Assembly: GCA_016714565.1 (NCBI GenBank)
Contig: JADKDM010000012.1
Span: 109,286-173,285 of the forward strand
Direction: 5' to 3'
Source of the DNA: Candidatus Villigracilis propinquus
Lineage (GTDB): Bacteria; Chloroflexota; Anaerolineae; Anaerolineales; Villigracilaceae
DNA: 64,000 bases
Shown in pieces: positions 19,164 to 27,206 of the stretch (position 1 is its first letter; every line of letters begins with the position of its first letter). The notes under the pieces are model-generated. The model worked only from the letters and a program-made list of their open reading frames with translations. It ran no database searches and was not told where the DNA came from. Position numbers and translations under genes: made by a program.

Positions 19164-20096
19164 TTAGTCTTCTCGTTCAAAAGGCTTCGTCAAAGCTGAC
19201 GGAGCGCGGACACGTGATACGGTTGCCACCAAAACCAAAATGGTCAGCACATACGGCATCATCACTGCAATATCGGAAGGGATGGGAATGCCCAACACCT
19301 GGATCCACAATTGCAGCGAGTTGATCATACTAAACAACAGCGCTCCACCCAATACCCCAAATGGGCGCCATGCGCCGAAATAAACCAGAGCCACGGCAAT
19401 AAAGCCAAGACCGCTGGTCATATTTTGCTGAAAAACGTTCAACAGCGCGATCGAAAGTGAAGCGCCCGCAATGCCGGAAAGCGTTCCACCAAGAATGATC
19501 GTAAAATAACGCACGCGCGCCACGCTCACACCGAGCGAATCCGCCGCATCCGGGTTTTCACCAACCGAACGGATCTTCAATCCAAGCGTAGTCTTGTTCA
19601 AAACGAACCATGCCAGCGGCACCAGCAAATACGCTCCATACACAAGAATATTCTGGCTGAAAAATATCTCGCCAATGCCGGGGATATCACTCAAGCCGGG
19701 GATGTAAACCTTCGGAAAACCCTTCACGGTCTCCACGGTTCCCATCAGGCGTTGAAAGAGAAGTTCGCTCATACCCAAACCAAAGAGATAAAAGCCAATG
19801 CCGCTGATGCCCTGCTGAGCATGCAGATTGACAGTCACATATGCCATCGCCAATCCCATCAACGCGCCAACGGCCATCGCGGCCAGCAAACCCAGCCACA
19901 AATTTCCAGTGGTAAACGCCACATAAAAAGCGGCAAAACAACCGAGCAGCATCTGGCCTTCCACACCCAAATTCAGCACCCCGCTTTTCTGGCCGAATGT
20001 TTCACCGATGGCAGCATACAGATAAGGAGTCGCGAGGCGAATACCGGATGCCAGAATTCCGATCAAGACAGTAGTGGATAACAGCTCGGTAATCAT
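19164..20096 (-). CDS. Nucleoside/purine ABC transporter permease (NupQ/YufQ-like, set 2)
   Basis: A 310-aa polytopic permease of the BPD_transp_2 family, with the characteristic early segment GETFGQKSGVLNLGVEGQMLLG and the cytoplasmic loop SVGENPDAADSLGVSVARVR that contacts the ATPase. It overlaps the partner permease by four bases, so it is translationally coupled. It pairs with the larger permease at 20093-21229 to form the membrane pore. Confidence 0.92.
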   Translation of the reverse strand: MITELLSTTVLIGILASGIRLATPYLYAAIGETFGQKSGVLNLGVEGQMLLGCFAAFYVAFTTGNLWLGLLAAMAVGALMGLAMAYVTVNLHAQQGISGIGFYLFGLGMSELLFQRLMGTVETVKGFPKVYIPGLSDIPGIGEIFFSQNILVYGAYLLVPLAWFVLNKTTLGLKIRSVGENPDAADSLGVSVARVRYFTIILGGTLSGIAGASLSIALLNVFQQNMTSGLGFIAVALVYFGAWRPFGVLGGALLFSMINSLQLWIQVLGIPIPSDIAVMMPYVLTILVLVATVSRVRAPSALTKPFERED

Positions 20097-21229
20097 AGCT
20101 TCGCCTCTTCTGTCTTAACTTTGGGTTGATCCTGCTTCGGTGAGGAATCCTCCTCTTTGGCAGCTGCCAGCCTCCGATGTTGTCTGCGGCGGCGCCATAT
20201 CTCACTGCTGACGACGAAGACAACCACCAATCCATTCAAGACCGTGATCAGTGCCGAAGGAACCTGTACCGCCCTTTGCATCGTGTTCGCTCCAACGAGC
20301 AATGCCCCAAAAAGAATGGATGCAGGAATAGACCAGAGGGGATGCAACTGTCCAAACAACGCAGCCACGATTCCATTGAACCCCGCCGAGCCTGTGAAGC
20401 CCGAAGAAGAACCGTCTGTGATCATTCGATAATTGACGCCATACACCTGTATTGCACCAGCCAACCCCGCAAACGCGCCGCTGAACAGCAGCGCCATCAC
20501 CACATAGCGCGGAACTTTGATTCCAGCATAACGTGAAGCATTCGGGTTCTGCCCCACCGCGCGGATGCGATACCCAAGTGTGGTGCGCCAAAGCAAAATA
20601 TAAACGAGAATTGCAAGCACAACGGCTATCAACGCGCCAAGATGCAAGCGGGTGGGAGCCAGGCGAGCCAGATGAAATTCATCCAACAGACGCGCGGTCT
20701 GTGGAATCTTAGAAGCCAGTTCTGCCTGTGAAGGATCGATCATGGGCCCGCGCAGCAGGAAGTTCATCAACTGAACGGCGATCGCATTCATCATCACTGT
20801 GCTGAGGATTTCGTTTACATTGAAATATGCCTTGAGCACGCCGGGAATTCCACCCCACACCGCACCGCCTAAAAAGCCCGCCAATAACGCCAATGTGATC
20901 ACAAGCCAGCCGGGCAATCCGGTAAAGGTCAGTCCAACCCACGTTGCCAGAACAGCGCCAATGATCATCTGCCCCTCGCCGCCGATGTTGATCACATCGC
21001 CGCGGAAGGAGATACAAATACCCAACGCCACCAACAACAGCGGCGTGGCTTTTACCAGCGTCTCTGCAATGGCATTGGTACTGCCAAAGGCCCCATCCCA
21101 AAGAGCCGCGTAGGCTTCGATCGGGTTGACCTTAAGAAACAGCAACATAATCGCCCCCACCCCAAGAGCGGCCAGCGTAGCAATGACTGGCAGTAAAGCA
21201 TCAAATAGCGAGCTTAGCTTTGATCGCAT
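20093..21229 (-). CDS. Nucleoside/purine ABC transporter permease (NupP/YufP-like, set 2)
   Basis: A 378-aa permease with 8-10 helices, the family block FRGDVINIGGEGQMIIGA and the ATPase-coupling loop RAVGQNPNASRYAGI. The Lys/Glu/Pro-rich C-terminal tail (~residues 350-378) is cytoplasmic-looking. It follows the GntR gene by 57 bases and starts the transporter-xdh run, so it is likely controlled by that regulator. Confidence 0.92.
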   Translation of the reverse strand: MRSKLSSLFDALLPVIATLAALGVGAIMLLFLKVNPIEAYAALWDGAFGSTNAIAETLVKATPLLLVALGICISFRGDVINIGGEGQMIIGAVLATWVGLTFTGLPGWLVITLALLAGFLGGAVWGGIPGVLKAYFNVNEILSTVMMNAIAVQLMNFLLRGPMIDPSQAELASKIPQTARLLDEFHLARLAPTRLHLGALIAVVLAILVYILLWRTTLGYRIRAVGQNPNASRYAGIKVPRYVVMALLFSGAFAGLAGAIQVYGVNYRMITDGSSSGFTGSAGFNGIVAALFGQLHPLWSIPASILFGALLVGANTMQRAVQVPSALITVLNGLVVVFVVSSEIWRRRRQHRRLAAAKEEDSSPKQDQPKVKTEEAKL

Positions 21230-21286
21230 CGAGATGTCATCCTCCTTGGCACCAAATAATGAATTCAGAATACATAAACAATTTGA

Positions 21287-22018
21287 TCAACTCCAGGCCT
21301 GTACCAGGCTTAACCGCAAAGTCGAATCATCGAAATCATTTAAACCCAAAGCAAGCGGCAGATTATTTTTTCCAAATAGTGAAACCTGCAATTGAAGAAT
21401 TGCTCTGCCAGCCTCGCCGCCAAGATGTTTATACGCCTCAACTCCAAGCACAGCGGAGCGGATATCTGTAATTGCAAATGAAATTTTCTGATGGAAATAT
21501 TTTTGGAAAATGTCGCGGATATGGAGGCTTCCATCAATGCTCTCAAGAGGCTCGCGCAACAGTGAGAATGGAATGACATTATCGGCCAGAATGACCGCTT
21601 GCTGGTCTGCAAAAAACAACCTGCGCAGACTGATCAATTCATCCCCCGGTTCCAATGCCAGCGCGAATATTTCCTTCTCAGAAGCGGGTCGGCGTTCGAT
21701 GGAAAGAGGCTGAATGGAAGGTGTAAATCCATTGCCTTCGATCAACTCCACCAGATCCCATAAATTACCAAAACGGGCACTCGCATCCCCCGCGCGCGCG
21801 TTGACGTAGGTGCCGTCCCCTTGTTTTCTAAGAATCAATCCATTGGCTGCCAGTTTGGCAAGCGCCGTCCGTACGGTGGCGCGGCTGACCCCCAGCTCCT
21901 CAGACAACTCGCTCTCTGAAGGCATACGACTTCCCGGCAAATAGGAACCATCCCGAATCCGTTCCAGAAGGAGCTCATCTACCTGATTTGCAACTGTTTT
22001 GGCCTGAACAAGGTTCAT
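21287..22018 (-). CDS. GntR/HutC-family transcriptional regulator of the transporter-xdh operon
   Basis: A 243-aa repressor-type protein with an N-terminal winged helix (residues ~10-75: SRMPSESELSEELGVSRATV, then KQGDGTYV) and a C-terminal UTRA-like effector domain, where a purine or related metabolite could bind (inference). ATG 22018 (MNLVQAK) matches family starts; an upstream in-frame ATG would put translation through the operator-like region. It stands first in the operon, so autoregulation is likely, and a 19-bp motif occurs twice in inverted orientation just upstream. Confidence 0.87.
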   Translation of the reverse strand: MNLVQAKTVANQVDELLLERIRDGSYLPGSRMPSESELSEELGVSRATVRTALAKLAANGLILRKQGDGTYVNARAGDASARFGNLWDLVELIEGNGFTPSIQPLSIERRPASEKEIFALALEPGDELISLRRLFFADQQAVILADNVIPFSLLREPLESIDGSLHIRDIFQKYFHQKISFAITDIRSAVLGVEAYKHLGGEAGRAILQLQVSLFGKNNLPLALGLNDFDDSTLRLSLVQAWS

Positions 22019-22030
22019 AAATGGTTTGCC

Positions 22031-22114
22031 AATTTGTAGGATGATAGTCGTCTGACGTTTACTTTTTGTACCTTTTCCCACTATCAGTTTCAAGTGACAT
22101 TCGTCCTACAAATT
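22031..22114. promoter_or_regulatory. Operator-like inverted motif pair upstream of the GntR gene
   Basis: AATTTGTAGGA at 22031-22041 is repeated as its exact complement at 22104-22114. Allowing three mismatches, the match extends to AATTTGTAGGAYGAWWGTC. The pair is placed between the upstream terminator and the GntR start, so it is a good candidate regulator-binding region. The arms are 62 bases apart, which suits two separate sites or looping better than one palindrome. Confidence 0.5.
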
Positions 22115-22164
22115 AATAAAAATGACGTTCCCCAAAACAAGTTTCTGGAAACGTCATTTTTATT
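22115..22164. terminator. Terminator after transporter set 1
   Basis: A perfect 15-bp stem (AATAAAAATGACGTT and complement) with A/T-rich flanks, lying beyond the last permease of set 1 (minus strand). It separates the two transporter operons. Confidence 0.85.
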
Positions 22165-22188
22165 ATTCTTTTTTTGAGAACCCCGTGG

Positions 22189-23187
22189 CTAATCTCTCTC
22201 AAACGGCACGCCTAACGCCGCCGGGGGTGATGCACGCATGGCACGCAATAGTTTTGAGAAGAACTTTCGCGTGGTTTCAGGCATTGCTGCAAGGGTGCGC
22301 TCCACCCACTCGGCATTGCCGATATTGACCAACAGCAGAGTGAGAATCATCAGAGGAAATGGGGCAACCTGCAAAACCTGTGAAGGAACGCCCGTAAGCA
22401 CAGGTTGAAGCACCAACCCAAGCCACTGAAGAAGCGCAAAGAGATAGGCACCAAACGCCGCACGGGAAGGGTTCCATCCGCCAAAGATGGTAATGGAGAG
22501 AGCGATCCAACCGATACCATCAAGACCGGAGATCGTACCCATCCATCCGGCACGAATGGCAAGCGAGTATGTCGGGCCAGCAAGGCCGATCAATGCGCCG
22601 CCAATAATAGTATATACATAACGCATCAAGTTGACATTTGCGCCGCGAATGAATGCCGCAGCAGGTTTCTCACCAATGCCTTGCAGCATCAAACCGGGGC
22701 GGGTACGGAATATCCATAACCACGCGAGGAAGATGGCAATGAAGCTGACATAGGTGATCACTTCCTGACGGAAGAACAACTGACCGAGGATCGGGATGTC
22801 ACTCAAAAATGGGACTTGAAAAGCCTGCAAGCGCGGGCCGGCCTGTCCCATATATGGATTGCCGACAAAATAAGCAAGGTCACGGCAGGTAAGCGCAAGC
22901 ACAAACCCAACCGCCACCTGTGACTGTTTGAGTGTGATGCTTGCAAAAGCCACGACCAACGCAACCAATGCACCGATCAACATGCCTGCCAGAAAGCCAA
23001 GCACAATGTTGTCGGTATTGTATGCCACTGCAAACCCACCCATCGCAGAGAGCAGAATAGTACCGTTCATGGAAAGGTTGATGACACCTGCGCGCTCGGA
23101 GAAGGTTTCGCCCAATACGGCAAAAATGATCGGAGCTGCGGCGGCGAGTACACCAGCCAAACCAACCAGAAGAGTTTCCTGATTCAT
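22189..23187 (-). CDS. Nucleoside/purine ABC transporter permease (NupQ/YufQ-like, set 1)
   Basis: A 332-aa BPD_transp_2 permease with GETFSERAGVINLSMNGTILLS and the coupling loop GIGEKPAAAFIRGANVNLMR. Compared with the set 2 homologue, the usual Glu of the VEGQ-like block is replaced (SMNGT), a variation worth noting for specificity or coupling. It is the last gene of set 1 and begins seven bases after its partner permease. Confidence 0.9.
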   Translation of the reverse strand: MNQETLLVGLAGVLAAAAPIIFAVLGETFSERAGVINLSMNGTILLSAMGGFAVAYNTDNIVLGFLAGMLIGALVALVVAFASITLKQSQVAVGFVLALTCRDLAYFVGNPYMGQAGPRLQAFQVPFLSDIPILGQLFFRQEVITYVSFIAIFLAWLWIFRTRPGLMLQGIGEKPAAAFIRGANVNLMRYVYTIIGGALIGLAGPTYSLAIRAGWMGTISGLDGIGWIALSITIFGGWNPSRAAFGAYLFALLQWLGLVLQPVLTGVPSQVLQVAPFPLMILTLLLVNIGNAEWVERTLAAMPETTRKFFSKLLRAMRASPPAALGVPFERD

Positions 23188-23194
23188 AGTTTCC

Positions 23195-24232
23195 TCACGC
23201 CTTCTTCACGAATTTCTGTCGTACGCCTTCCATCAATAAAACGAAGAGCACGAGCACGCCCTGTAAAACCCCCGCAAGTGAGGAGTCGAGTTTCATGACG
23301 ATGGGAAGTTGAATACTGCCGATGTTCAAAGCCGCAAAGAACAAAGCGACCGGGATAGCCCAGATGGCCTGATAGTTAATTAGCATTGCCACCATGAGGC
23401 CGAGATACCCGTATCCACTGGAGATGGACGGGATCAGGCGATGATATACCGCAGCCACCTGAATGGCCCCCGCTGCGCCAGCCAATGCCCCGCAGATGAG
23501 AAAGGAATACATGGAATATTGCCAGGTGGGAATACCCAACAGATACGCCGCTCGGAAGTTCTTCCCAACTGCTTTTAGTTTCAACCCAAAATAAGTTCCC
23601 TGCAGGATGAAGTACACGATCACGATTCCGACCAAAGCGATGCCCAACGCCCAAAGGCTGATTCGCAGCTCGGGCAATTGCGGCAAAGCAAATTGATCCG
23701 GAAATGGCTCGGTACCGCTCATGGACGCCACGCCTTCACGCTTCCACGGGCCGAAGATGAGATACAAGGTCAATGCGGTGGAGACAAAGTTCAGACCAAG
23801 GCCGCCAAAAATCTCATTGACGCCGCCGAAGGTTTTCAGTGCGCCAGCCAGCGAAGCCCACAATGCGCCAAAGACCATGCCTCCTAAAATGGCAAGGGAA
23901 ATGATTAGCGCAGGCGGCAGAGTACTATCCACGAATTGACGGAATACCCAAGCCGTGCCAATTGCGCCCAACACGATCTGCCCTTCCACGCCGATATTCC
24001 ACAAACCAGCAGAGAAAGTGATCAGCAACCCGGCAGTCACAAGCAGAAGCGGCACAAAGGTCACCAGCACTTCTGCAAATTTTCGCGTCGATCCAACCGA
24101 ACCTGTGATCATATTTTTATAGGCTTCCATTGGCGATGCGCCAGCGGCAACCAAAATTAGCGAAACAAACCCAAGCGCAAGCACAAAGGCAAGGAATTGG
24201 AAGACAAAGCCGCCCAAACGTCCTTTAAGCAT
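23195..24232 (-). CDS. Nucleoside/purine ABC transporter permease (NupP/YufP-like, set 1)
   Basis: A 345-aa permease with SAGLWNIGVEGQIVLGAIG and coupling loop AVGKNFRAAYLLGIPTWQ. ATG 24232 (MLKGRLGG) is chosen because a strong GGGAGG lies five bases upstream; an in-frame start at 24265 would extend further into the ATPase gene. The chosen start overlaps the ATPase stop by eight bases, so translation is coupled. Confidence 0.9.
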   Translation of the reverse strand: MLKGRLGGFVFQFLAFVLALGFVSLILVAAGASPMEAYKNMITGSVGSTRKFAEVLVTFVPLLLVTAGLLITFSAGLWNIGVEGQIVLGAIGTAWVFRQFVDSTLPPALIISLAILGGMVFGALWASLAGALKTFGGVNEIFGGLGLNFVSTALTLYLIFGPWKREGVASMSGTEPFPDQFALPQLPELRISLWALGIALVGIVIVYFILQGTYFGLKLKAVGKNFRAAYLLGIPTWQYSMYSFLICGALAGAAGAIQVAAVYHRLIPSISSGYGYLGLMVAMLINYQAIWAIPVALFFAALNIGSIQLPIVMKLDSSLAGVLQGVLVLFVLLMEGVRQKFVKKA

Positions 24233-25718
24233 TCTTACCTCCCTTTTCAGGCCAGCCCTTGCCACCGATCAATTGTCCCAACTGCTCCACACTTGTTGTT
24301 GCTGCATCAATCGGTGGTGAAACCTTCCCGCTGAAAAACACAAGCACACGGTCACTGTATTGCAAAATTTCCTCCAGATCAGAAGAAATAAAAATGATGG
24401 ACGCGCCTTGTTTGCAGCGTTCCTTTAATTTCGACCAGATATAGATCACAGATTCAATATCCAACCCACGGGTGGGATGTTCGAGCAGCACAAGCGAAAG
24501 CGGAGTTTGCAGCAAAGCCAGTTCCGCACGTTGTTGATTTCCGCCCGAAAGCGATTCAACCGGGCTAAGCGGTGTGCCGCGAATATTAAAGGATTTGATA
24601 CGGTCTTCAGCAAGTTTTTGCCCGGCAACCTTGTCAATAAAAATGCCTTTGGGCTGCTCTGCAAGAACAAAATGATCTGTCAGACTCAAACCCGGGACGA
24701 GACCTTCTTCGAGACGCGCAGCGGGCAGGAAGTTGACCCCGGCATTTTTATACGCGTGATAGGCCTTGCCGGTCAGATCCTGACCTTTGAGTTGAACCTT
24801 TCCTCCAACAGTATGTGCCAACCCCGCACATGCACGGATGAATAATCCCTGCCCGGAACCTTCCATACCTGCCAGACCGATCACTTCGCCGGCCCGAAGA
24901 TCCAAGTCCACGTTTTTTATTCTCAATCGCGCATCTTCAAGGGAAACATTTTTCAACTCAAGCACAGAGTCGCCTGTTTGAGCAGGCTGTCTTTCACCCA
25001 GCGTAACCACTTTGCCAAACATCATTTCGACAAGCTTTGAAGTGTCAAAAGGAGGTTTCATCTCCCCCACCAACTCACCTGCCTGCAACACAGCCACTTG
25101 ATCACATAAAACTTCCACATCCTCCAGCTTATGAGAAACAAAAATGATCGTCATGGCTTGTTCTGGAAGTTTCTTGAGGGTGGCAAATAATTTACTTTTT
25201 TGGGATGCGCTAATACCGGTCGTCGGCTCATCAAGAATAAGGACGCGTGCGCCGAGCCACAAAAGCCGCATAATTTCAAGTTGCTGGCGCTCACCAACGG
25301 TCAGCGAGTCAACATAACTTTCCGGGTCAAATGAAAAATCAAACTCCTTGGCTAGGAGATTAAAATCCTGCGTGGCTTCCTTCCTGTTCGGAAAAAGCCC
25401 GCCGTTAAAGCGGCCAAGGATAAAATTATCCAGAACCTTCATTGGGGGGAAATCCAATGGATCCTGATGGAGCATTCCCACGCCATGATGGATCGCGTTG
25501 GCGGGAGAATTAATAGTGACGGGTTTTCCGTCCAAAATAATTTGGCTGCCGGAATCGGCCTGAATAAAGCCGGAAAGAATCTTCATTAAGGTGCTTTTGC
25601 CTGCACCGTTTTCCCCCAGAATCCCCTGTATGGTACCAGATGGTATCGTGAGATTAATATTCTTATTGGCGTGTACTTTGCCAAAATGCTTGTGGATGTT
25701 CTTGAGTTCTACGTTCAT
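24225..25718 (-). CDS. Nucleoside/purine ABC transporter ATP-binding protein (set 1)
   Basis: A 497-aa double ABC protein. Module 1 has GENGAGKST, signature LTVGERQQ and LILDEPTTG; module 2 has GMEGSGQG and signature LSGGNQQR. It begins MNVELKNIHKHFGK at ATG 25718. It drives set 1 import together with the permeases that follow. A strong hairpin lies between its start and the binding-protein gene, so it may be made in lower amounts than the binding protein. Confidence 0.92.
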   Translation of the reverse strand: MNVELKNIHKHFGKVHANKNINLTIPSGTIQGILGENGAGKSTLMKILSGFIQADSGSQIILDGKPVTINSPANAIHHGVGMLHQDPLDFPPMKVLDNFILGRFNGGLFPNRKEATQDFNLLAKEFDFSFDPESYVDSLTVGERQQLEIMRLLWLGARVLILDEPTTGISASQKSKLFATLKKLPEQAMTIIFVSHKLEDVEVLCDQVAVLQAGELVGEMKPPFDTSKLVEMMFGKVVTLGERQPAQTGDSVLELKNVSLEDARLRIKNVDLDLRAGEVIGLAGMEGSGQGLFIRACAGLAHTVGGKVQLKGQDLTGKAYHAYKNAGVNFLPAARLEEGLVPGLSLTDHFVLAEQPKGIFIDKVAGQKLAEDRIKSFNIRGTPLSPVESLSGGNQQRAELALLQTPLSLVLLEHPTRGLDIESVIYIWSKLKERCKQGASIIFISSDLEEILQYSDRVLVFFSGKVSPPIDAATTSVEQLGQLIGGKGWPEKGGKNA

Positions 25719-25757
25719 GGGCGGTTTGGGACTCCATGATGCGAGATAATATTGAAA

Positions 25758-25784
25758 GGGGCACAGCAAACAATGCTGTGCCCC
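25758..25784 (-). promoter_or_regulatory. Intra-operon hairpin between BMP and ATPase genes (set 1)
   Basis: A perfect 11-bp stem (GGGGCACAGCA and complement) with a five-base loop, followed on the minus strand by TTTCAATATT. It may act as a partial terminator or 3' stabiliser, giving more binding protein than ATPase. The same position in set 2 also carries a hairpin. Confidence 0.6.
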
Positions 25785-25802
25785 TTATTAGGGAATTAAA
25801 TC

Positions 25803-27077
25803 TTACTCAGCGGCGCTGAGGCCGTCCATGCCTTCGAGCAATTGAGGCAGGTACCAGACCTGTTGGTCGGTGCCAACTTCGCCGTCGGCGAGGTAGGCGG
25901 AACCATCCTGCAGGTTGATCGGGCCGGTCCACAGATTGAGACCACCAGCGAGTTCAGCCACGAACGCATCCACTGCGGCGGCGGCATCTTCGCTCAAAGC
26001 CGGGCCATTCACAAAGCCAACGGTGGAGGTGTCAGGATTGTTGATGTCAGCCCAGTCTGGTGCTGCCCAAATGAACTGGGAAGCCCATGAGCCATCCTGA
26101 GCGGAGGAAATAGCCTTGAGGTATTCAGGACCCCAGTTGAAATACGGAACACCGATACATACATCGGGAGCGGCATCGCAGGCGGCAACGTAGTCATACG
26201 CCACACCATAGGAAGCTGTTCCTTCATTCATAAGTTTCTGAGCTTCGCCGAGGTTGACAGGGTTGTCGATACCGGAGATGACAACATCGTAACCGGTGGT
26301 GTAGAAGTCATTGGAAACCTGAACGGGGTCAAGGGTAACGCCAGGGATGTTGAACCAGAAGCCGATCCAGGTCACTTTGAATTCCAAAGCGGCGGGATCA
26401 TTGCCAGCGGTTTCCCAGCAGTGCTGCGCGCCAAGGTAGGCAGAGGCAGCAAGGCGGCGGGTTTCATCGTTGATCAATGGTCCAAGATAACCGATCTTGC
26501 CGGTGTCTGAAGTGAGAGCGGCGGCGCATCCAGCCAGCATCTTGCCGTATTCCATACGTCCCATGATGTTCATGAGATTTGGGATTTCCTCATAGGCTTT
26601 GCCCTCAGACCAGACCTGATCGCCGGAAGCCATAATGACGAACACATCGGGGTTGGCTTTCGCGAAGGTGGTGGAGGCGTCCTTCATGTCATCAGAGTTG
26701 AAGATGACGAGTTTTGCACCCTGAGCAACCAATTCTTCGGCGAGCTGGTCAGGCGTGGTGCCGGGGCGATCAGCAGGATTGACCTTGTCAAGATAGACCA
26801 TCTTGGCGCCGAGTTTTTCCTCGAGGTACAAGCCAGCTTCGTAATGAGCCTGACTCCAACCGTTGTCATTGTAGGGACCAACCATGAGCAAACCAAAAAC
26901 GAACTGTTCAGCAGCGGGTGCTTCCGTAGCGGCGGCGGGTGCCTCTGTTGCAGCAGCAGGCGCTTCCGTAGCAGCGGCCGGGGCCTCTGTTGCTGCAGGA
27001 GCGGGGGTACCGCACGCAGCAAGAGCGAACATGAGTGCCAACGCAATATAGGCGAGGCGGGTGAAATTCTTACGCAT
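25803..27077 (-). CDS. BMP-family purine/nucleoside-binding lipoprotein (set 1)
   Basis: A 424-aa BMP-family lipoprotein. Signal and lipobox lie at residues ~8-22 (ALAACG), then four near-identical ATEAPAA linker repeats, then the ligand domain beginning FVFGLLMVGPYNDNGWSQ. It is larger than the set 2 binder and of a different BMP subfamily, so the two systems probably prefer different purines. ATG 27077 follows AAGGAGAAGAAG; longer frames upstream lack a site. It heads set 1. Confidence 0.9.
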   Translation of the reverse strand: MRKNFTRLAYIALALMFALAACGTPAPAATEAPAAATEAPAAATEAPAAATEAPAAEQFVFGLLMVGPYNDNGWSQAHYEAGLYLEEKLGAKMVYLDKVNPADRPGTTPDQLAEELVAQGAKLVIFNSDDMKDASTTFAKANPDVFVIMASGDQVWSEGKAYEEIPNLMNIMGRMEYGKMLAGCAAALTSDTGKIGYLGPLINDETRRLAASAYLGAQHCWETAGNDPAALEFKVTWIGFWFNIPGVTLDPVQVSNDFYTTGYDVVISGIDNPVNLGEAQKLMNEGTASYGVAYDYVAACDAAPDVCIGVPYFNWGPEYLKAISSAQDGSWASQFIWAAPDWADINNPDTSTVGFVNGPALSEDAAAAVDAFVAELAGGLNLWTGPINLQDGSAYLADGEVGTDQQVWYLPQLLEGMDGLSAAE

Positions 27078-27206
27078 TCTTCTTCTCCTTTTTGAAACAT
27101 AAGTTTTGAGACGGGACTTGAAAGCGCCATTTTTTTTGGACCTCTCAAGCTGCCTAAACAATTGTAATTGCTACAAATGTTTTTATGAAGAAAGTTACAG
27201 CTATTT

